From: Seohaeicola saemankumensis
GTDB lineage: Bacteria > Pseudomonadota > Alphaproteobacteria > Rhodobacterales > Rhodobacteraceae
Reading direction: 5' to 3'
Assembly: GCF_020171285.1 (NCBI RefSeq)
Contig: NZ_JAIUZI010000002.1
Location: forward strand, 186,001-250,000
DNA: 64,000 nucleotides
The position numbers and the translations under genes are program-made. How positions within the stretch are numbered: position 1 is the stretch's first letter; the number at the start of each line of letters is the position of its first letter. Shown here piece by piece: positions 52,281 to 62,182 of the stretch. The notes beneath the pieces were generated by a model that saw only the letters and a list, made by a program, of their open reading frames with translations, made no database searches and had not been told where the DNA came from.

Positions 52281-53800
52281 CCCCGCTCCAGCAGCACCGA
52301 CTGCAGCGCCGCCCGCCGCGCGGTGTCTTCCAGCCCGATGGCGCGCAGCGCCGACAACGCCGCCATCATGTCGCCCGTGTTGCCGCTCAGCCCGCTGTCG
52401 TATAGCGCGATGACCTCCAGGATCACCTCGCCCAGCTGCCCGGCATCAAAGGCGCCCTGCAGGTCGCCGGGCAGGGACGGCGGATCGCGGAACCCCTCGG
52501 TGATGCTCTCGGCCAGCGGGTCCGGCGCCAGCGCGCGTTGCGGATCGCCCTGCGCCAGCGCCGCCAGCCAGGTGTTCTCGACGCTGTTGTCGGGCGGCCG
52601 CAGCGATGCCGCCTCATAGCCCGCCGCCAGCAGCCGGATCCGCCAGGCCAGCGCGGCGGAGCGCGGGTCCAGCCCGCGCTGCACCGCCAGCCGCTCGGCA
52701 AAGATCTCGGCAAAAGGCACCGCAAGCCCGGCCTCGCGCATCGACGCCCAGACCGTGGGCAGCGTCTTGGCCACCGCCTCGGCGCTGCCGGTGTTCAGCG
52801 CCGCATCGAACAGCTGCACCGCCTTGACCCGGTCCCACAACCCGCCCGAGGCCGCTGGCAACCGCTCTGTATACAGCCCCAACAGCCGGTTCGGGCTCAG
52901 CGCGCCATAGCGCGTCAGCCGCTCGGCGGCCTCCAGCTGCGCCTTCCACCCGGCGATGTCGCGCAGGTCGGCGGTGGCAAAGGCGCGCGGCAGCGAGGCC
53001 GTGGGCGGGCGCTCGCCAATGGATTCGTACAGCCGGAAATCCAGCGGACCGGGATGCTCCGGCGCGGGCAGGGGCGGCGCGCCATCAAAGATGTCGGGAC
53101 TCAGGAACCGGTCCAGCAGGTCCAGCCGCGCGGGCGGCAGCAGCTCCAGCGCATGCGCCGATTCCAGCGTCAGCGCGGCGGTCTGCCAGTCGCCCCGGCG
53201 CGCGGCGCAGAAAATCCGCGCCGCATAGTCGTCCGACAGATGCGGCGCCTGCGCCAGCATCGCACAGCCCCGGTCCTCGTCCCCGGTCAGCAGCGCCGCG
53301 TCGAACCAGCGCTGAAACAGATCCGCGCTGTGGCCCGGATCGGCCAGTTCCGCCAGCGCCTGCGCCGGGTCCACCGCACCCAGGTCCATCAGCCGGTCGA
53401 TTCGCGCCATCAGCAGGGTATCGGCCGCCGCGCCGCCCTGCGGCGGCCGCGTCTCGCTCAGCAGCAGCGTATACAGCAGCGTCCGCATCGCCGGGCTGTG
53501 CTGCACCGGCGCGCCCGCGATCAGCCGCGCCAGCCGCTCCACCTCGCTGCCGCGCCACAGGTCCACCGGCAAACCGGTCACATGCGCCGACACCAGCCCG
53601 ACCGGCGCGGCCAGCTCCTCCAGCGGGCTCACCTCGATCTCCGGGCGGCTGGCCGACCCGGCCACCGGCGGCTCCAGCAGCACGGTTTGCGGCAATTGCA
53701 CGGTGCCGCCCTGCCGCATCCAGTCGATCACCGAAAGCGGCTCCTGCGCCGCCGCCGCCCCCGGCAGCAGCGCCGCCAGCAAAGCGGCCCTAATCCACAT
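52277..53800 (-). CDS. Exported hypothetical protein upstream of xerD
   Basis: A 507-residue protein with a signal peptide (MWIRAALLAALLPGAAAAQ) and an otherwise helical, Ala/Leu-rich sequence. I do not recognise a domain. Its position between a small membrane ORF and xerD and its overlaps with both suggest co-translation. Likely periplasmic. Function unknown. Confidence 0.7.
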   Translation of the reverse strand: MWIRAALLAALLPGAAAAQEPLSVIDWMRQGGTVQLPQTVLLEPPVAGSASRPEIEVSPLEELAAPVGLVSAHVTGLPVDLWRGSEVERLARLIAGAPVQHSPAMRTLLYTLLLSETRPPQGGAAADTLLMARIDRLMDLGAVDPAQALAELADPGHSADLFQRWFDAALLTGDEDRGCAMLAQAPHLSDDYAARIFCAARRGDWQTAALTLESAHALELLPPARLDLLDRFLSPDIFDGAPPLPAPEHPGPLDFRLYESIGERPPTASLPRAFATADLRDIAGWKAQLEAAERLTRYGALSPNRLLGLYTERLPAASGGLWDRVKAVQLFDAALNTGSAEAVAKTLPTVWASMREAGLAVPFAEIFAERLAVQRGLDPRSAALAWRIRLLAAGYEAASLRPPDNSVENTWLAALAQGDPQRALAPDPLAESITEGFRDPPSLPGDLQGAFDAGQLGEVILEVIALYDSGLSGNTGDMMAALSALRAIGLEDTARRAALQSVLLERG

Positions 53801-53942
53801 TCAGATCCACCGGTTTGCGGATCTCGCTCTGGGGCGGCGAAAAGTCCACCCCGAACCACGGTCCCAGATAGGCATAGGCCGCAAGCCCGATAAAGGCCAG
53901 AAGTACTAGATATACAAGGAATTTTATCAGCCGACGTATCAT
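53790..53942 (-). CDS. Small single-pass membrane protein
   Basis: A 50-residue ORF (MIRRLIKFLVYLVLLAFIGL...) with one hydrophobic helix at residues 7-25, then a soluble tail ending KPVDLNVD. The stop lies inside the start region of the next gene (11-base overlap), so it reads as the first gene of the xerD operon. It is shorter than usual gene-finder limits and has no recognised family. It is divergent from aroK. Confidence 0.6.
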   Translation of the reverse strand: MIRRLIKFLVYLVLLAFIGLAAYAYLGPWFGVDFSPPQSEIRKPVDLNVD

Positions 53943-54021
53943 GCTTGCCCGTGCCCCGTCTTTCGCGTTTTGCTCAAGTTATATATGGCCTTTTCGACAA
54001 TATCACGTCATTCACTGCACT

Positions 54022-54612
54022 ATGAGCGGAATTGAGCAAACCGAGACTGTCGCGCAGGCGAAAACCGGACCCTATGCGCTGAAAAAGACCGTTGTCATGG
54101 TCGGCATGATGGGCGCGGGCAAAACCGCCGTGGGCCGGGCGCTCGCGGCGCGGCTGGGCGTGCCCTTTCTCGACAGCGATGCCGAGATCGAAGCCGCCGC
54201 CAACATGACCATCCCCGAGATCTTTCAGCGCGACGGCGAACCCTTCTTTCGCCGCAAGGAAAGCCAGGTCATCAAACGGCTGCTCGAAGAGGAACGTGGC
54301 GTGCTCTCCACCGGCGGCGGTGCCTTCCTCGCCGAGGACAACCGCCGCATGATCTCGGACAAGGGCATCTCGGTCTGGCTCAAGGCCGATCTGCCGGTGT
54401 TGTGGAACCGGGTCCGGCACAAGGAAACCCGCCCGCTGCTGCAAACCCGCGACCCGCGCGGCACATTGGCCGGTCTCTACGAGGCGCGCGTGCCGCTCTA
54501 CGCGCAGGCGGACCTGACGGTGCAGTCCGACGGCCACGCCGCAATCGAACAAATGGTGGATCGTGTGCTGGCCGCGCTGGAAACACGTCCCGACGTCCTG
54601 GAACGGAAATAA
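54022..54612 (+). CDS. aroK: Shikimate kinase
   Basis: A 196-residue kinase that phosphorylates shikimate in the chorismate pathway. Walker A is GMMGAGKTAVGR; the substrate Asp is in DSDAEIE; RRKESQVIK and TGGGAFL supply substrate contacts; RPLL is the lid region. The ATG at 54022 (MSGIEQTE) is preferred over an open frame starting at 53941. The stop and aroB start overlap (TAATG), the classic aroK-aroB coupling. Confidence 0.93.
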   Translation: MSGIEQTETVAQAKTGPYALKKTVVMVGMMGAGKTAVGRALAARLGVPFLDSDAEIEAAANMTIPEIFQRDGEPFFRRKESQVIKRLLEEERGVLSTGGGAFLAEDNRRMISDKGISVWLKADLPVLWNRVRHKETRPLLQTRDPRGTLAGLYEARVPLYAQADLTVQSDGHAAIEQMVDRVLAALETRPDVLERK

Positions 54613-55724
54613 TGCAAGAAACAGTCCACGTCAGCCTCGGTGACCGCTCCTATGACGTCGAAATCGGCCCCGACCTGATCGCCACCGCCGGGGCCCGTAT
54701 CGCGCCGCTGCTCAGCCGCCCGCGCGTCAGCGTGCTGACCGATGAAACCGTCGCGGGCCTGCATCTGGACGCGCTGCGCGACGGCTTGTCCGCCGCCGGG
54801 ATCGAGATGTCGTCACTGGCGCTGCCGCCGGGCGAGACAACCAAACGCTGGCCCCAGTTCGAGCGCGCCGTCGAATGGCTGCTGGCCGAAAAGGTCGAAC
54901 GCCGCGATATCGTCGTCGCCCTGGGCGGCGGCGTCATCGGCGATCTGGCGGGCTTTGCTGCCGCCGTGCTGCGCCGAGGCGTCCGCTTTGTCCAGATCCC
55001 CACCTCGTTGCTGGCGCAGGTCGACAGCTCGGTGGGGGGCAAGACCGGGATCAACGCGCCGCAGGGCAAGAACCTGATCGGCGCTTTCCACCAGCCCTCG
55101 CTGGTGCTGGCCGATACCGCCATCCTGAATTCGCTGCCGCCCCGCGATTTCCTTGCCGGCTATGGCGAGGTGGTCAAATACGGGCTCTTGGGCGATGCCG
55201 CGTTTTTCGACTGGCTCGAACAGAACGGCCCGGCCCTGGCGCAGGGCGACATGGCCGCCCGCGTCCAGGCGGTGACCCGCTCGGTGCAGATGAAGGCCGA
55301 CATCGTCGCCCGCGACGAGACCGAACAGGGCGACCGCGCGCTTCTGAACCTCGGCCATACCTTCTGCCACGCGCTGGAATCGGCCACCGGCTACGGGCCG
55401 CGCCTGCTGCATGGCGAGGGCGTCGCCATCGGCTGCGCGCTGGCGTTTGAACTCTCCTCGCGCCTGGGCCTCTGCGCGCAAGAGGATCCCTCCCGCGTCC
55501 GCGCCCACCTGCGCGCGATGGGCATGAAGACGGACCTCGCCGATATCGAGGGCGATCTGCCCGACGCCGACGCGCTGCTCGACCTGATGGCGCAGGACAA
55601 AAAGGTGATCGACGGTCAGCTGCGGTTCATCCTCGCGCGCGGCATCGGCGATGCCTTCGTCACCTCGGACGTGCCCCGCGACGGGGTGCGCAAGCTGCTT
55701 CAGGACGCGCTGGCAGCCCGTTGA
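54612..55724 (+). CDS. aroB: 3-dehydroquinate synthase
   Basis: A 370-residue NAD- and metal-dependent enzyme converting DAHP to 3-dehydroquinate, the second step of the shikimate pathway. LGGGVIGDLAGF, PTSLLAQVDSSVGGKTGIN and LLNLGHTFCHALE (metal His) are all present, and the length is normal. It starts within the aroK stop (TAATG). It is convergent with the desaturase gene. Confidence 0.95.
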   Translation: MQETVHVSLGDRSYDVEIGPDLIATAGARIAPLLSRPRVSVLTDETVAGLHLDALRDGLSAAGIEMSSLALPPGETTKRWPQFERAVEWLLAEKVERRDIVVALGGGVIGDLAGFAAAVLRRGVRFVQIPTSLLAQVDSSVGGKTGINAPQGKNLIGAFHQPSLVLADTAILNSLPPRDFLAGYGEVVKYGLLGDAAFFDWLEQNGPALAQGDMAARVQAVTRSVQMKADIVARDETEQGDRALLNLGHTFCHALESATGYGPRLLHGEGVAIGCALAFELSSRLGLCAQEDPSRVRAHLRAMGMKTDLADIEGDLPDADALLDLMAQDKKVIDGQLRFILARGIGDAFVTSDVPRDGVRKLLQDALAAR

Positions 55725-55742
55725 ATTAAAACTACAAAGGGC

Positions 55743-56771
55743 TCAGGCGACCCGCCGCGCCTCGGCAAAAGACAAAAGCCGCGCGCTGCGCACGTCCCAC
55801 AGGTGCAGCCGGGCGCTGGCCAGGCTTTCGCGAATCGTCATGCGGTTGATCGTGCTCAGCTCCACATGATCACGCAGCACTTCCGGCAGGCGGTAGAACG
55901 GGATCCGGCTATAGAGGTGATGCACGTGGTGAATGCCGATATTGGCGCTGAACCACTGCAGCAGCGGCGGCAGCACGTAGTAGGAACTGCCGTGCAGGGC
56001 CGCGTCATGCAGCTGCCAGTCCGGCTCGAACTCCCAGCTGGTGTGTTCGAACTGGTGCTGCACATAAAACAGCCACATGCCCGCCGTCGCCGCCACCAGC
56101 GTCGTCGGCAGAAAGATCAAAAGGATCGGTTTCCAACCGCCGAAAAACCAGATCGCGCCCAGCACCGACAGGATCGCCAGGTTGGTGCCCATGGCGCTGA
56201 TCCAGTACTGGCGGCCGCTCAGCCCGACAGGCAGCCGGTTCTGCATCAGAAAGATGTAGAAGGGCGCGATCACGAACAGGGTGACCGGGCTGCGGTACAG
56301 GCGATATTGCAAGCGGCGCAAAGGGCTTAGCGCGTAATATTGATCCACCGTCAGGGTCACGATGTCGCCGATGCCGCGCTTGTCCAGATTGCCGGCGCTG
56401 CCGTGATGGATCGCATGGGTGCGCCGCCAGACCGCGTAGGGCGTGACCGTCATCACCCCCAGCACCCGACCGACCCAGTCGTTCATCCGCCGGCTGGCAA
56501 AGAACGACCCGTGGCCGCAATCGTGCTGGATGGTGAACAGCCGCAGCAGAAACGCCGCGTTGACCACCGCGATCGCCAGGCTCAGCCAGCGGCTGACATC
56601 CAGCGCCCACCAGGCCGCCGCCCAGAGCGTCAGAAAGGGGATCAGCGTAACCGCCAGTTCGAACAGGCTGCGCCCCCGGTTCGGTTCCCGGTACAGCGCC
56701 AGGATCTTGACCCAGTCGCGCGGAGCGGTCTCGCAGTTGGTCTGCCGACCGGAATCAAGCGTGTCTTTCAT
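55743..56771 (-). CDS. Fatty acid desaturase (omega-6/delta-12 type)
   Basis: A 342-residue membrane di-iron enzyme. Histidine boxes: HDCGHGSFF, HAIHHGSAG and HVHHLYSRIPFY. Four to five hydrophobic segments flank them. The HDCGH first box and the ARxxxxWVGRVLG-like region are typical of acyl-lipid delta-12/omega desaturases. It lies alone between convergent aroB and gatB. Confidence 0.87.
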   Translation of the reverse strand: MKDTLDSGRQTNCETAPRDWVKILALYREPNRGRSLFELAVTLIPFLTLWAAAWWALDVSRWLSLAIAVVNAAFLLRLFTIQHDCGHGSFFASRRMNDWVGRVLGVMTVTPYAVWRRTHAIHHGSAGNLDKRGIGDIVTLTVDQYYALSPLRRLQYRLYRSPVTLFVIAPFYIFLMQNRLPVGLSGRQYWISAMGTNLAILSVLGAIWFFGGWKPILLIFLPTTLVAATAGMWLFYVQHQFEHTSWEFEPDWQLHDAALHGSSYYVLPPLLQWFSANIGIHHVHHLYSRIPFYRLPEVLRDHVELSTINRMTIRESLASARLHLWDVRSARLLSFAEARRVA

Positions 56772-56923
56772 GTGCCTGCTTTTTTATCGTTGCGCCTGTT
56801 CGATACCGGACCTGCCCAGCATAGCAAGCCATTACTGAAGGTTTGTGAACGGAAACAGCGAATTTCCCCGATTGCGGGCTTTTGGCGCAGGTCGCGGGCC
56901 CGGTTCTGCGCTGGCGCGGCCCG

Positions 56924-56998
56924 GTACAAAACGGATCATGGCCCGGATGCCCCTTGTACAAAACGGAACAAGGCCCCGCGGGGCCTTGTCCAAAACGG
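56924..56998. repeat. Three copies of a 32-base periodic motif
   Basis: GTACAAAACGG occurs at 56924-56934 and 56956-56966 and as GTCCAAAACGG at 56988-56998, exactly 32 bases apart each time. They flank the terminator stem after gatB. This looks like a degenerate short tandem repeat. Confidence 0.6.
56968..56989 (-). terminator. gatB terminator stem
   Basis: Perfect 22-base palindrome ACAAGGCCCCG/CGGGGCCTTGT, 25 bases beyond the gatB stop, followed on the minus strand by TCCGTTTTG. This is a good intrinsic terminator in the gatB direction. Confidence 0.65.
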
Positions 56999-57014
56999 TC
57001 GAAAGAGGCGGGGA

Positions 57015-58526
57015 TCAGAGCCCCAGCTTGGCCGCCACGATCTGGTTCACCGCCTTGGGGTTGGCCTTGCCGCCGGTGGCCTTCATCACCTGACCGACAA
57101 ACCAGCCCGCCAGTTTCGGGTTGGCCTTGGCCTTTTCCACCTGCGCCGGGTTGGCGGCGATCACCTCGTCGACGGCGGTCTCGATGGCGCCGGTGTCGGT
57201 GACCTGTTTCATGCCGCGTTTCTCAACGATTTCAGAAGGTTCGCCGCCTTCGGTATAGACGATCTCGAACAGGTCCTTGGCGATCTTGCCGCTGATGTCA
57301 CCTTTGGTGATCAGCTCGATGATGCCACCCAGCTGCGCCGGGCTGACCGGGCTCTCGGTGATGTCGTGATCTTCTTTCTTGAGCCGCCCAAACAGCTCGT
57401 TGATGACCCAGTTCGCCGCCAGCTTGCCGTCGCGCCCCTCGGCCACCGCTTCGAAATAGCCGGCCGATTCGACATCCGCCGTCAGCACCGACGCGTCATA
57501 GTCGGACAGGCCGAAGTCACTGATAAAGCGTGCTTTTTTCTCATCCGGCAGCTCCGGCAGCGCCTTGGCGATGTCGTCCACCCAGGCCTGTTCGATCTCC
57601 AGAGGCATCAGGTCGGGATCGGGGAAGTAGCGGTAATCATGCGCCTCTTCCTTGGACCGCATCGACCGGGTTTCGCCCTTGTCCGGGTCATAAAGCCGGG
57701 TCTCCTGTTCGACCTCGCCGCCGCCTTCGACGATGGCAATCTGCCGCCGCGCCTCGACCTCGATGGCCTGCTGGATGAACCGCATGGAGTTCATGTTCTT
57801 GATCTCGCAGCGCGTGCCCAGATGGGAAAAGTCCTGCGTTTCCATGTACTTCTCATAAGCACCCGGCAGGCAGATCGACACGTTCACATCGGCGCGCAGG
57901 TTGCCGTTCTGCATGTTGCCGTCGCAGGTTCCCAGATAGCGCATGATCTGCCGCAGCTTGGCGATATAGGCGGCGGCCTCTTCGGGGCCGCGAATGTCGG
58001 GGCGGCTGACGATCTCCATCAGGCAGACCCCGGTGCGGTTGAGGTCCACGAACGACATGTTCGGGTCCATGTCGTGAATGGACTTCCCGGCGTCCTGCTC
58101 CATGTGGATGCGTTCGATCCGCACCTTGCGCGCGGTGCCGTCGCCCAGCTCCACCAGCACCTCGCCTTCGCCGACGATGGGGTGATAGAGCTGCGAGATC
58201 TGGTATCCCTGCGGCAGGTCGGGATAGAAATAATTCTTGCGATCAAAGGCGCTTACAAGGTTAATCTCAGCCTTCAGACCCAGCCCGGTGCGCACCGCCT
58301 GCTCGACGCAGTATTCGTTGATCACCGGCAGCATGCCGGGCATCGCCGCGTCCACAAAGGCGACGTTGGAGTTGGGTTCGGCGCCAAACCGGGTCGACGC
58401 GCCCGAGAAGAGTTTAGCGTTCGAACTGACCTGTGCGTGCACTTCCATCCCGATCACCAGCTCCCAGTCGTGCTTGGCACCGGCAATGGTTTTGATCTTG
58501 GGCGTTTCGTAAGTCAGGTCCAGCAT
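57015..58526 (-). CDS. gatB: Aspartyl/glutamyl-tRNA amidotransferase subunit B
   Basis: A 503-residue subunit of the GatCAB complex that converts mischarged Glu-tRNA-Gln or Asp-tRNA-Asn. The N-terminal GatB signature ([18 protein letters not shown]), [15 protein letters not shown], and the C-terminal helical YqeY-like domain ([18 protein letters not shown]) are present. gatA and gatC are not in the window, which is usual in this group. Confidence 0.95.
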   Translation of the reverse strand: MLDLTYETPKIKTIAGAKHDWELVIGMEVHAQVSSNAKLFSGASTRFGAEPNSNVAFVDAAMPGMLPVINEYCVEQAVRTGLGLKAEINLVSAFDRKNYFYPDLPQGYQISQLYHPIVGEGEVLVELGDGTARKVRIERIHMEQDAGKSIHDMDPNMSFVDLNRTGVCLMEIVSRPDIRGPEEAAAYIAKLRQIMRYLGTCDGNMQNGNLRADVNVSICLPGAYEKYMETQDFSHLGTRCEIKNMNSMRFIQQAIEVEARRQIAIVEGGGEVEQETRLYDPDKGETRSMRSKEEAHDYRYFPDPDLMPLEIEQAWVDDIAKALPELPDEKKARFISDFGLSDYDASVLTADVESAGYFEAVAEGRDGKLAANWVINELFGRLKKEDHDITESPVSPAQLGGIIELITKGDISGKIAKDLFEIVYTEGGEPSEIVEKRGMKQVTDTGAIETAVDEVIAANPAQVEKAKANPKLAGWFVGQVMKATGGKANPKAVNQIVAAKLGL

Positions 58527-58604
58527 GGGCGCGCCTCTTGTCCGCTTGGGTTGGACCGCGTTCTAGGCCCGTGCGCGCAGCGGGGCAAGGGGCAATGCGC
58601 CCGC

Positions 58605-59894
58605 TCAGGCGGTGCCGATATGCGGCCCCTCGGGGGTAAAGGTCACGCGGAACCCGTTGGCGATGTCGTCGCGGAACTGCTCGGCGATGGCCTGCAGCGC
58701 ATCGGCATGGCCCCGCGCGGCAAACCGGGTGGGCGAGGTGATGCGCGCGTTGTTGTCGAACCCGTCCGAGGCATGCGCCCAGACCAGCGGGTGCAGCTCG
58801 GTCAGGTGATCGCGGATCAGCCATCCGGCGGCCTCGGCGATCTGCATCCGGGGCAGGTCGGCGTCCTGATGAAAGCCCAGTTCGTTGTGCAGCGCCACCG
58901 CGCAATAGGCCGCCAGCAGGTTGATCATGCCCTGGTCGGGACGGCGGTCGACAATATCGCGCAGCCCGTCGACAAAGAAATCGACATCGACGGTGGCACA
59001 GGCCTGCGGGTCGGTGGCGATGGCGTCGAAACAGACCCAGGTATAGCCGCCCGCGCCCCAATGGTCGCCGGTGCGCGCCGCAGTGCGCCGGGCTTCCAGC
59101 TCCAGCTCGCCATAGCTGCCGAACCAGCGCGGCAGCATGTGATTGCCAAAGGCGCGCATGTTGCGAAAATTGCCGGGGTCGAGGTCGATCAGGTCCTGAT
59201 AGTCATCGGCAACCCGCGCGTGCGGATCGCGCCGCCCGGCCAGCAGGCCACAGCGCGCCGAGGCGATCATCGGGCTGTTCATGCCGAGGCCGCACAGCGG
59301 CGCCAACAGCTTGCCCGCGCGGTCGAAATGCGCCGCGCAGCGGTCCCGGTTCATGCGCGGCACCACCGCGTCCCAGCCGGTGCCGCGCCAGGCCCAGGCG
59401 ATGTCGATATGGGTCAGCGCCACCACGGCGGCCATGTAGGGATCGCCGCGCAGATCGGTCAGCGCCTCTTCCAGCCCCAAAATCCCGTGGGTCAGGGGCG
59501 CGTCATTGGCCGGGCGCCCGTCGATCAGCGCATGTTCGGCGGCCTGCACGGCATCGGCGCGCGCGCCATAGGCCAGCAGGTCGGACACGGGCATGCCGCC
59601 CGGCGTCGTGTCGCGCGCCTGATCGGCCTCGCGTATTTCCCGCACCAGGTCGTCCCAGCGGTCCTGACGGGCCAGGAACAGGCCGCGCCGCTGGGCGTCC
59701 TGGCAGGCCAGGTCATCCTCGCTCTGGGCGCAGACCGGTATGCTCAGCACTTCTTCGGGCCGTGGAATCGGCGCCGGACGGTCCGGCGCAGGCAGCGCCA
59801 GCAGCGCGCCCGGCGACAACAGCGCGCGGCGCGACAGCAGACGGGAAAACGTAGGAGACAGTCGGCCAAGCAGCCGCCGCGAGTGGTCCAGCAT
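58605..59894 (-). CDS. Hypothetical protein, alpha-helical
   Basis: A 429-residue protein without a recognised domain. Features: basic N-terminus with an Ala/Leu/Pro-rich start (residues 1-40), possibly a poor signal or anchor, and repeated helical segments containing TPR-like spacing (DPYMAAVVALTHIDIAWAW). Conserved-looking Trp and His residues are seen at ARTGDHWGAGGYTWVCFD. Function unknown; nothing in the neighbourhood points to a role. Confidence 0.6.
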   Translation of the reverse strand: MLDHSRRLLGRLSPTFSRLLSRRALLSPGALLALPAPDRPAPIPRPEEVLSIPVCAQSEDDLACQDAQRRGLFLARQDRWDDLVREIREADQARDTTPGGMPVSDLLAYGARADAVQAAEHALIDGRPANDAPLTHGILGLEEALTDLRGDPYMAAVVALTHIDIAWAWRGTGWDAVVPRMNRDRCAAHFDRAGKLLAPLCGLGMNSPMIASARCGLLAGRRDPHARVADDYQDLIDLDPGNFRNMRAFGNHMLPRWFGSYGELELEARRTAARTGDHWGAGGYTWVCFDAIATDPQACATVDVDFFVDGLRDIVDRRPDQGMINLLAAYCAVALHNELGFHQDADLPRMQIAEAAGWLIRDHLTELHPLVWAHASDGFDNNARITSPTRFAARGHADALQAIAEQFRDDIANGFRVTFTPEGPHIGTA

Positions 59895-60090
59895 CAGATC
59901 ACCAATAACCAGTTTAGTGCAAGTTCACGGGTAATTTTGGCGGCGTTTTGGGGCGCAAACGTGGCATGGCTGCGGTCATTCCGGTCGGCCTTTGGGAAGT
60001 TTTGGTGGCGGGTTTGCGGTAATCTCGTGCACCGGCGACAATCTCGGCGGGGTGCCTTGAATTGTCCCTCAGACCAATACAATAGCGCGC

Positions 60091-60525
60091 TCAGAACACC
60101 CGGAAATGATGCCGCTCCACCGCCACGCCACGGGCCTGCAACGCGGCCTCGAACCGGCGGTGCGGCGGCAGGCATTGCGGCGGCACACGGATCAGCCGGT
60201 CGTTGCGCAGCCGGACCCCGACGCGCACCGACAGGTCCCAGCGTGTGTCGAACCGGACATGCGCGATGTCATCGAGGTCGAGCGAAACACTCTGCCGCCC
60301 GCTGTTCCAGCTCAGCCGGCGGCTGTCCAGCTCCAGCGTCGAGACCGGGTTGCGCCACAGCTCCCACAGCGCGGGCAGGGTGGGCAGGACCAGCGCGGCG
60401 ATCAGCCAGGGCGCGGCGTCCAGCCGGATCCATGCGGCGGCCAGGGCCGCGTAGATCGCCAGCAGCACCAGCGCGGTGCGCGCCGACCGTCCCTGCCGGC
60501 GCAGCTGCAGGATCTCTGGCGCCAT
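60091..60525 (-). CDS. Small membrane protein
   Basis: A 144-residue protein with two hydrophobic helices (residues about 17-35 and 38-55) followed by a soluble region with a PH-like strand pattern. No named family recognised. Its start overlaps the SDR stop (TGATG), so it is coupled to that gene. Confidence 0.65.
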   Translation of the reverse strand: MAPEILQLRRQGRSARTALVLLAIYAALAAAWIRLDAAPWLIAALVLPTLPALWELWRNPVSTLELDSRRLSWNSGRQSVSLDLDDIAHVRFDTRWDLSVRVGVRLRNDRLIRVPPQCLPPHRRFEAALQARGVAVERHHFRVF

Positions 60526-61268
60526 CAGCGCCCGCCGCTGACGTCCAGAATTGCGCCGGTGACGTAGGATGCGGCATCCGACAGCAGGTACAGGATGGCC
60601 TCGGCCACCTCCTCGGCGGACCCGGTGCGCTGCATCGGCACCAGATGGGCCAGCCGCTGGGCCCGGTCCGGCTGGCCGCCCTTGGCGTGGATCTCGGTCT
60701 CGATCAATCCGGGACGGATCGCGTTAACGCGGATGTTCTGCGCCGCCACCTCGTCGCTCAGCCCCTTGGTAAAGATGTCGATGGCGGCTTTCGAGGCGGC
60801 ATAATCCACGTATTGATTGGCCGACCCCAGCAGCGCCGCCACAGAAGAGATATTGACGATCGCGCCGCCGCCCTGCGCCTGCATCCGCAGCACCGCCTCT
60901 TTCGCGACCAGAATGGCCCCGATCACGTTGATGTCGAACAGCCGCCGCAGCCGGTCGTGGGTCATCTCGGTGACCCGCACCGCGACATCGACGACACCGG
61001 CGTTGTTCACCAGCGCGTCCAGCCGTCCGAATTTGGCGTCGACGGCGGCAAACAGCCCGGCGATCTGCGCCGGGTCGGCCACGTCGGCCTGCACGATGAC
61101 CGCGCGCGCGCCTGCGGCGCGGGCGTCGGCGGCCACCGCCTCGGCGCCGGCAATGTCGGTGTTATAGGTCAGCACCAGATCGTAACCGCGCGTGGCGGCC
61201 ATCCGGGCGGTGGCGGCACCGATGCCAGCGCTGGCACCGGTGACGAGAAGAACGGGTCGCTGTGTCAT
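60525..61268 (-). CDS. Short-chain dehydrogenase/reductase
   Basis: A 247-residue classical SDR: TGASAGIGAATARM (cofactor), NNAGVV, ISSVAALLGS (catalytic Ser) and YVDYAASKAA (YxxxK). VTGAILDVSGGR at the end is typical. Substrate unknown. It ends over the start of the small membrane protein gene. Confidence 0.9.
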   Translation of the reverse strand: MTQRPVLLVTGASAGIGAATARMAATRGYDLVLTYNTDIAGAEAVAADARAAGARAVIVQADVADPAQIAGLFAAVDAKFGRLDALVNNAGVVDVAVRVTEMTHDRLRRLFDINVIGAILVAKEAVLRMQAQGGGAIVNISSVAALLGSANQYVDYAASKAAIDIFTKGLSDEVAAQNIRVNAIRPGLIETEIHAKGGQPDRAQRLAHLVPMQRTGSAEEVAEAILYLLSDAASYVTGAILDVSGGR

Positions 61269-61309
61269 GGTGGCAGGCTACCCAAGCGACCGGCGCTTGG
61301 GAAGCCGGA

Positions 61310-62182
61310 TCAGGCCGCCCGGTCGATCCCCAGCTTGCGGCGCAGCCCGGCGGGCACCTGCCGTGCGCTCATCGCGCGGGGCAGGGGCAGTTCCTCCATC
61401 TCGGGAACCTCGCCATAAAGCGCCTCGAATTCGGCGAAATTGTCGAACACCCGGCGGCTGACGTTGTCGATAAAGGTCTCTGCCGGGGCACCGTTGGCGA
61501 GGATGATCTCATGCGCCTCGGTCTCGATGTGATAAACCGTGAACCGCTCGCCCATCTCGGCCAGCGGCACGCGGGTGATCGTGGTGCCGTTGATCAGCGC
61601 ACCGGCGTTGCACAGCACCCCCTCCACCAGCATCGCATGGTCGGCGGTCACGGTCAGATCCGCATGCGGCAGGCCACCGCCTAGCGACCCGGCGGCGAAA
61701 CGCACCGGCATCAGCCGTTCGGCGGGGCCAAAGCGGGTCATCGCGGTCTGGCGGCCCAGCCACTTGACCCGTGCGACCCGTCCACAGTCGGTGGTGATCT
61801 CGTCGCCCACCGACAGGGTCTCGACGGCAACCTCGCCGTGCGGGGTGGCGATCAACGTTCCCGGCAGGAAGCAGCTGAACGATGCGGTCTGCTGCGAGCC
61901 TTCGACGATCTTGTCCGGCAGCGCGGCCTCGGTGGCCGCCGCATCGAGCGGGCTGTAGATGGTCCAGTCGTCGGCGCCGGTCTGGATGACGACAAAGGTC
62001 GAACCGGCAAAGTCCACGGTCCCGGCAAAGGTGCCGCCGGCAACCGGGTCGCCGACATCAAAGGTCGCGTCGCCGCTGTCGAGCGTACCCGCTCCGTTGG
62101 TGAAATTCGCGTTGTCGAAGAAATTCGTGCTGTTACCGCTGCGTGTATAGGTGACAGTCGACAGAAAAGAAAAAGTAGCCAT
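61310..62182 (-). CDS. Hint-domain protein, copy 1 of tandem set
   Basis: A 290-residue protein. Residues 1-100 form a Gly/Thr/Ser-rich beta module (FAGTVDFAGSTFVVIQTG). The Hint domain (Hint_2 type) starts at Cys104 in SCFLPGTLIATPHGE; the block-B His is in TADHAMLVEG; AHEIILANGAPAETF ends the core. The last 70 residues (FIDNVSRRVFDNFAEFEALYG) are nearly identical in its two neighbours. No signal peptide; extracellular processing is likely by family analogy. AGGAAA precedes the ATG. A CtrA box lies 61 bases upstream. Confidence 0.88.
   Translation of the reverse strand: MATFSFLSTVTYTRSGNSTNFFDNANFTNGAGTLDSGDATFDVGDPVAGGTFAGTVDFAGSTFVVIQTGADDWTIYSPLDAAATEAALPDKIVEGSQQTASFSCFLPGTLIATPHGEVAVETLSVGDEITTDCGRVARVKWLGRQTAMTRFGPAERLMPVRFAAGSLGGGLPHADLTVTADHAMLVEGVLCNAGALINGTTITRVPLAEMGERFTVYHIETEAHEIILANGAPAETFIDNVSRRVFDNFAEFEALYGEVPEMEELPLPRAMSARQVPAGLRRKLGIDRAA

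Noticed and set aside
56340..61418. A 1692-codon plus-strand open frame over the desaturase, gatB and neighbours
   Set aside because: It lies opposite several clearly recognised genes and its translation shows low-complexity His/Arg/Gly/Pro composition typical of an antisense frame.
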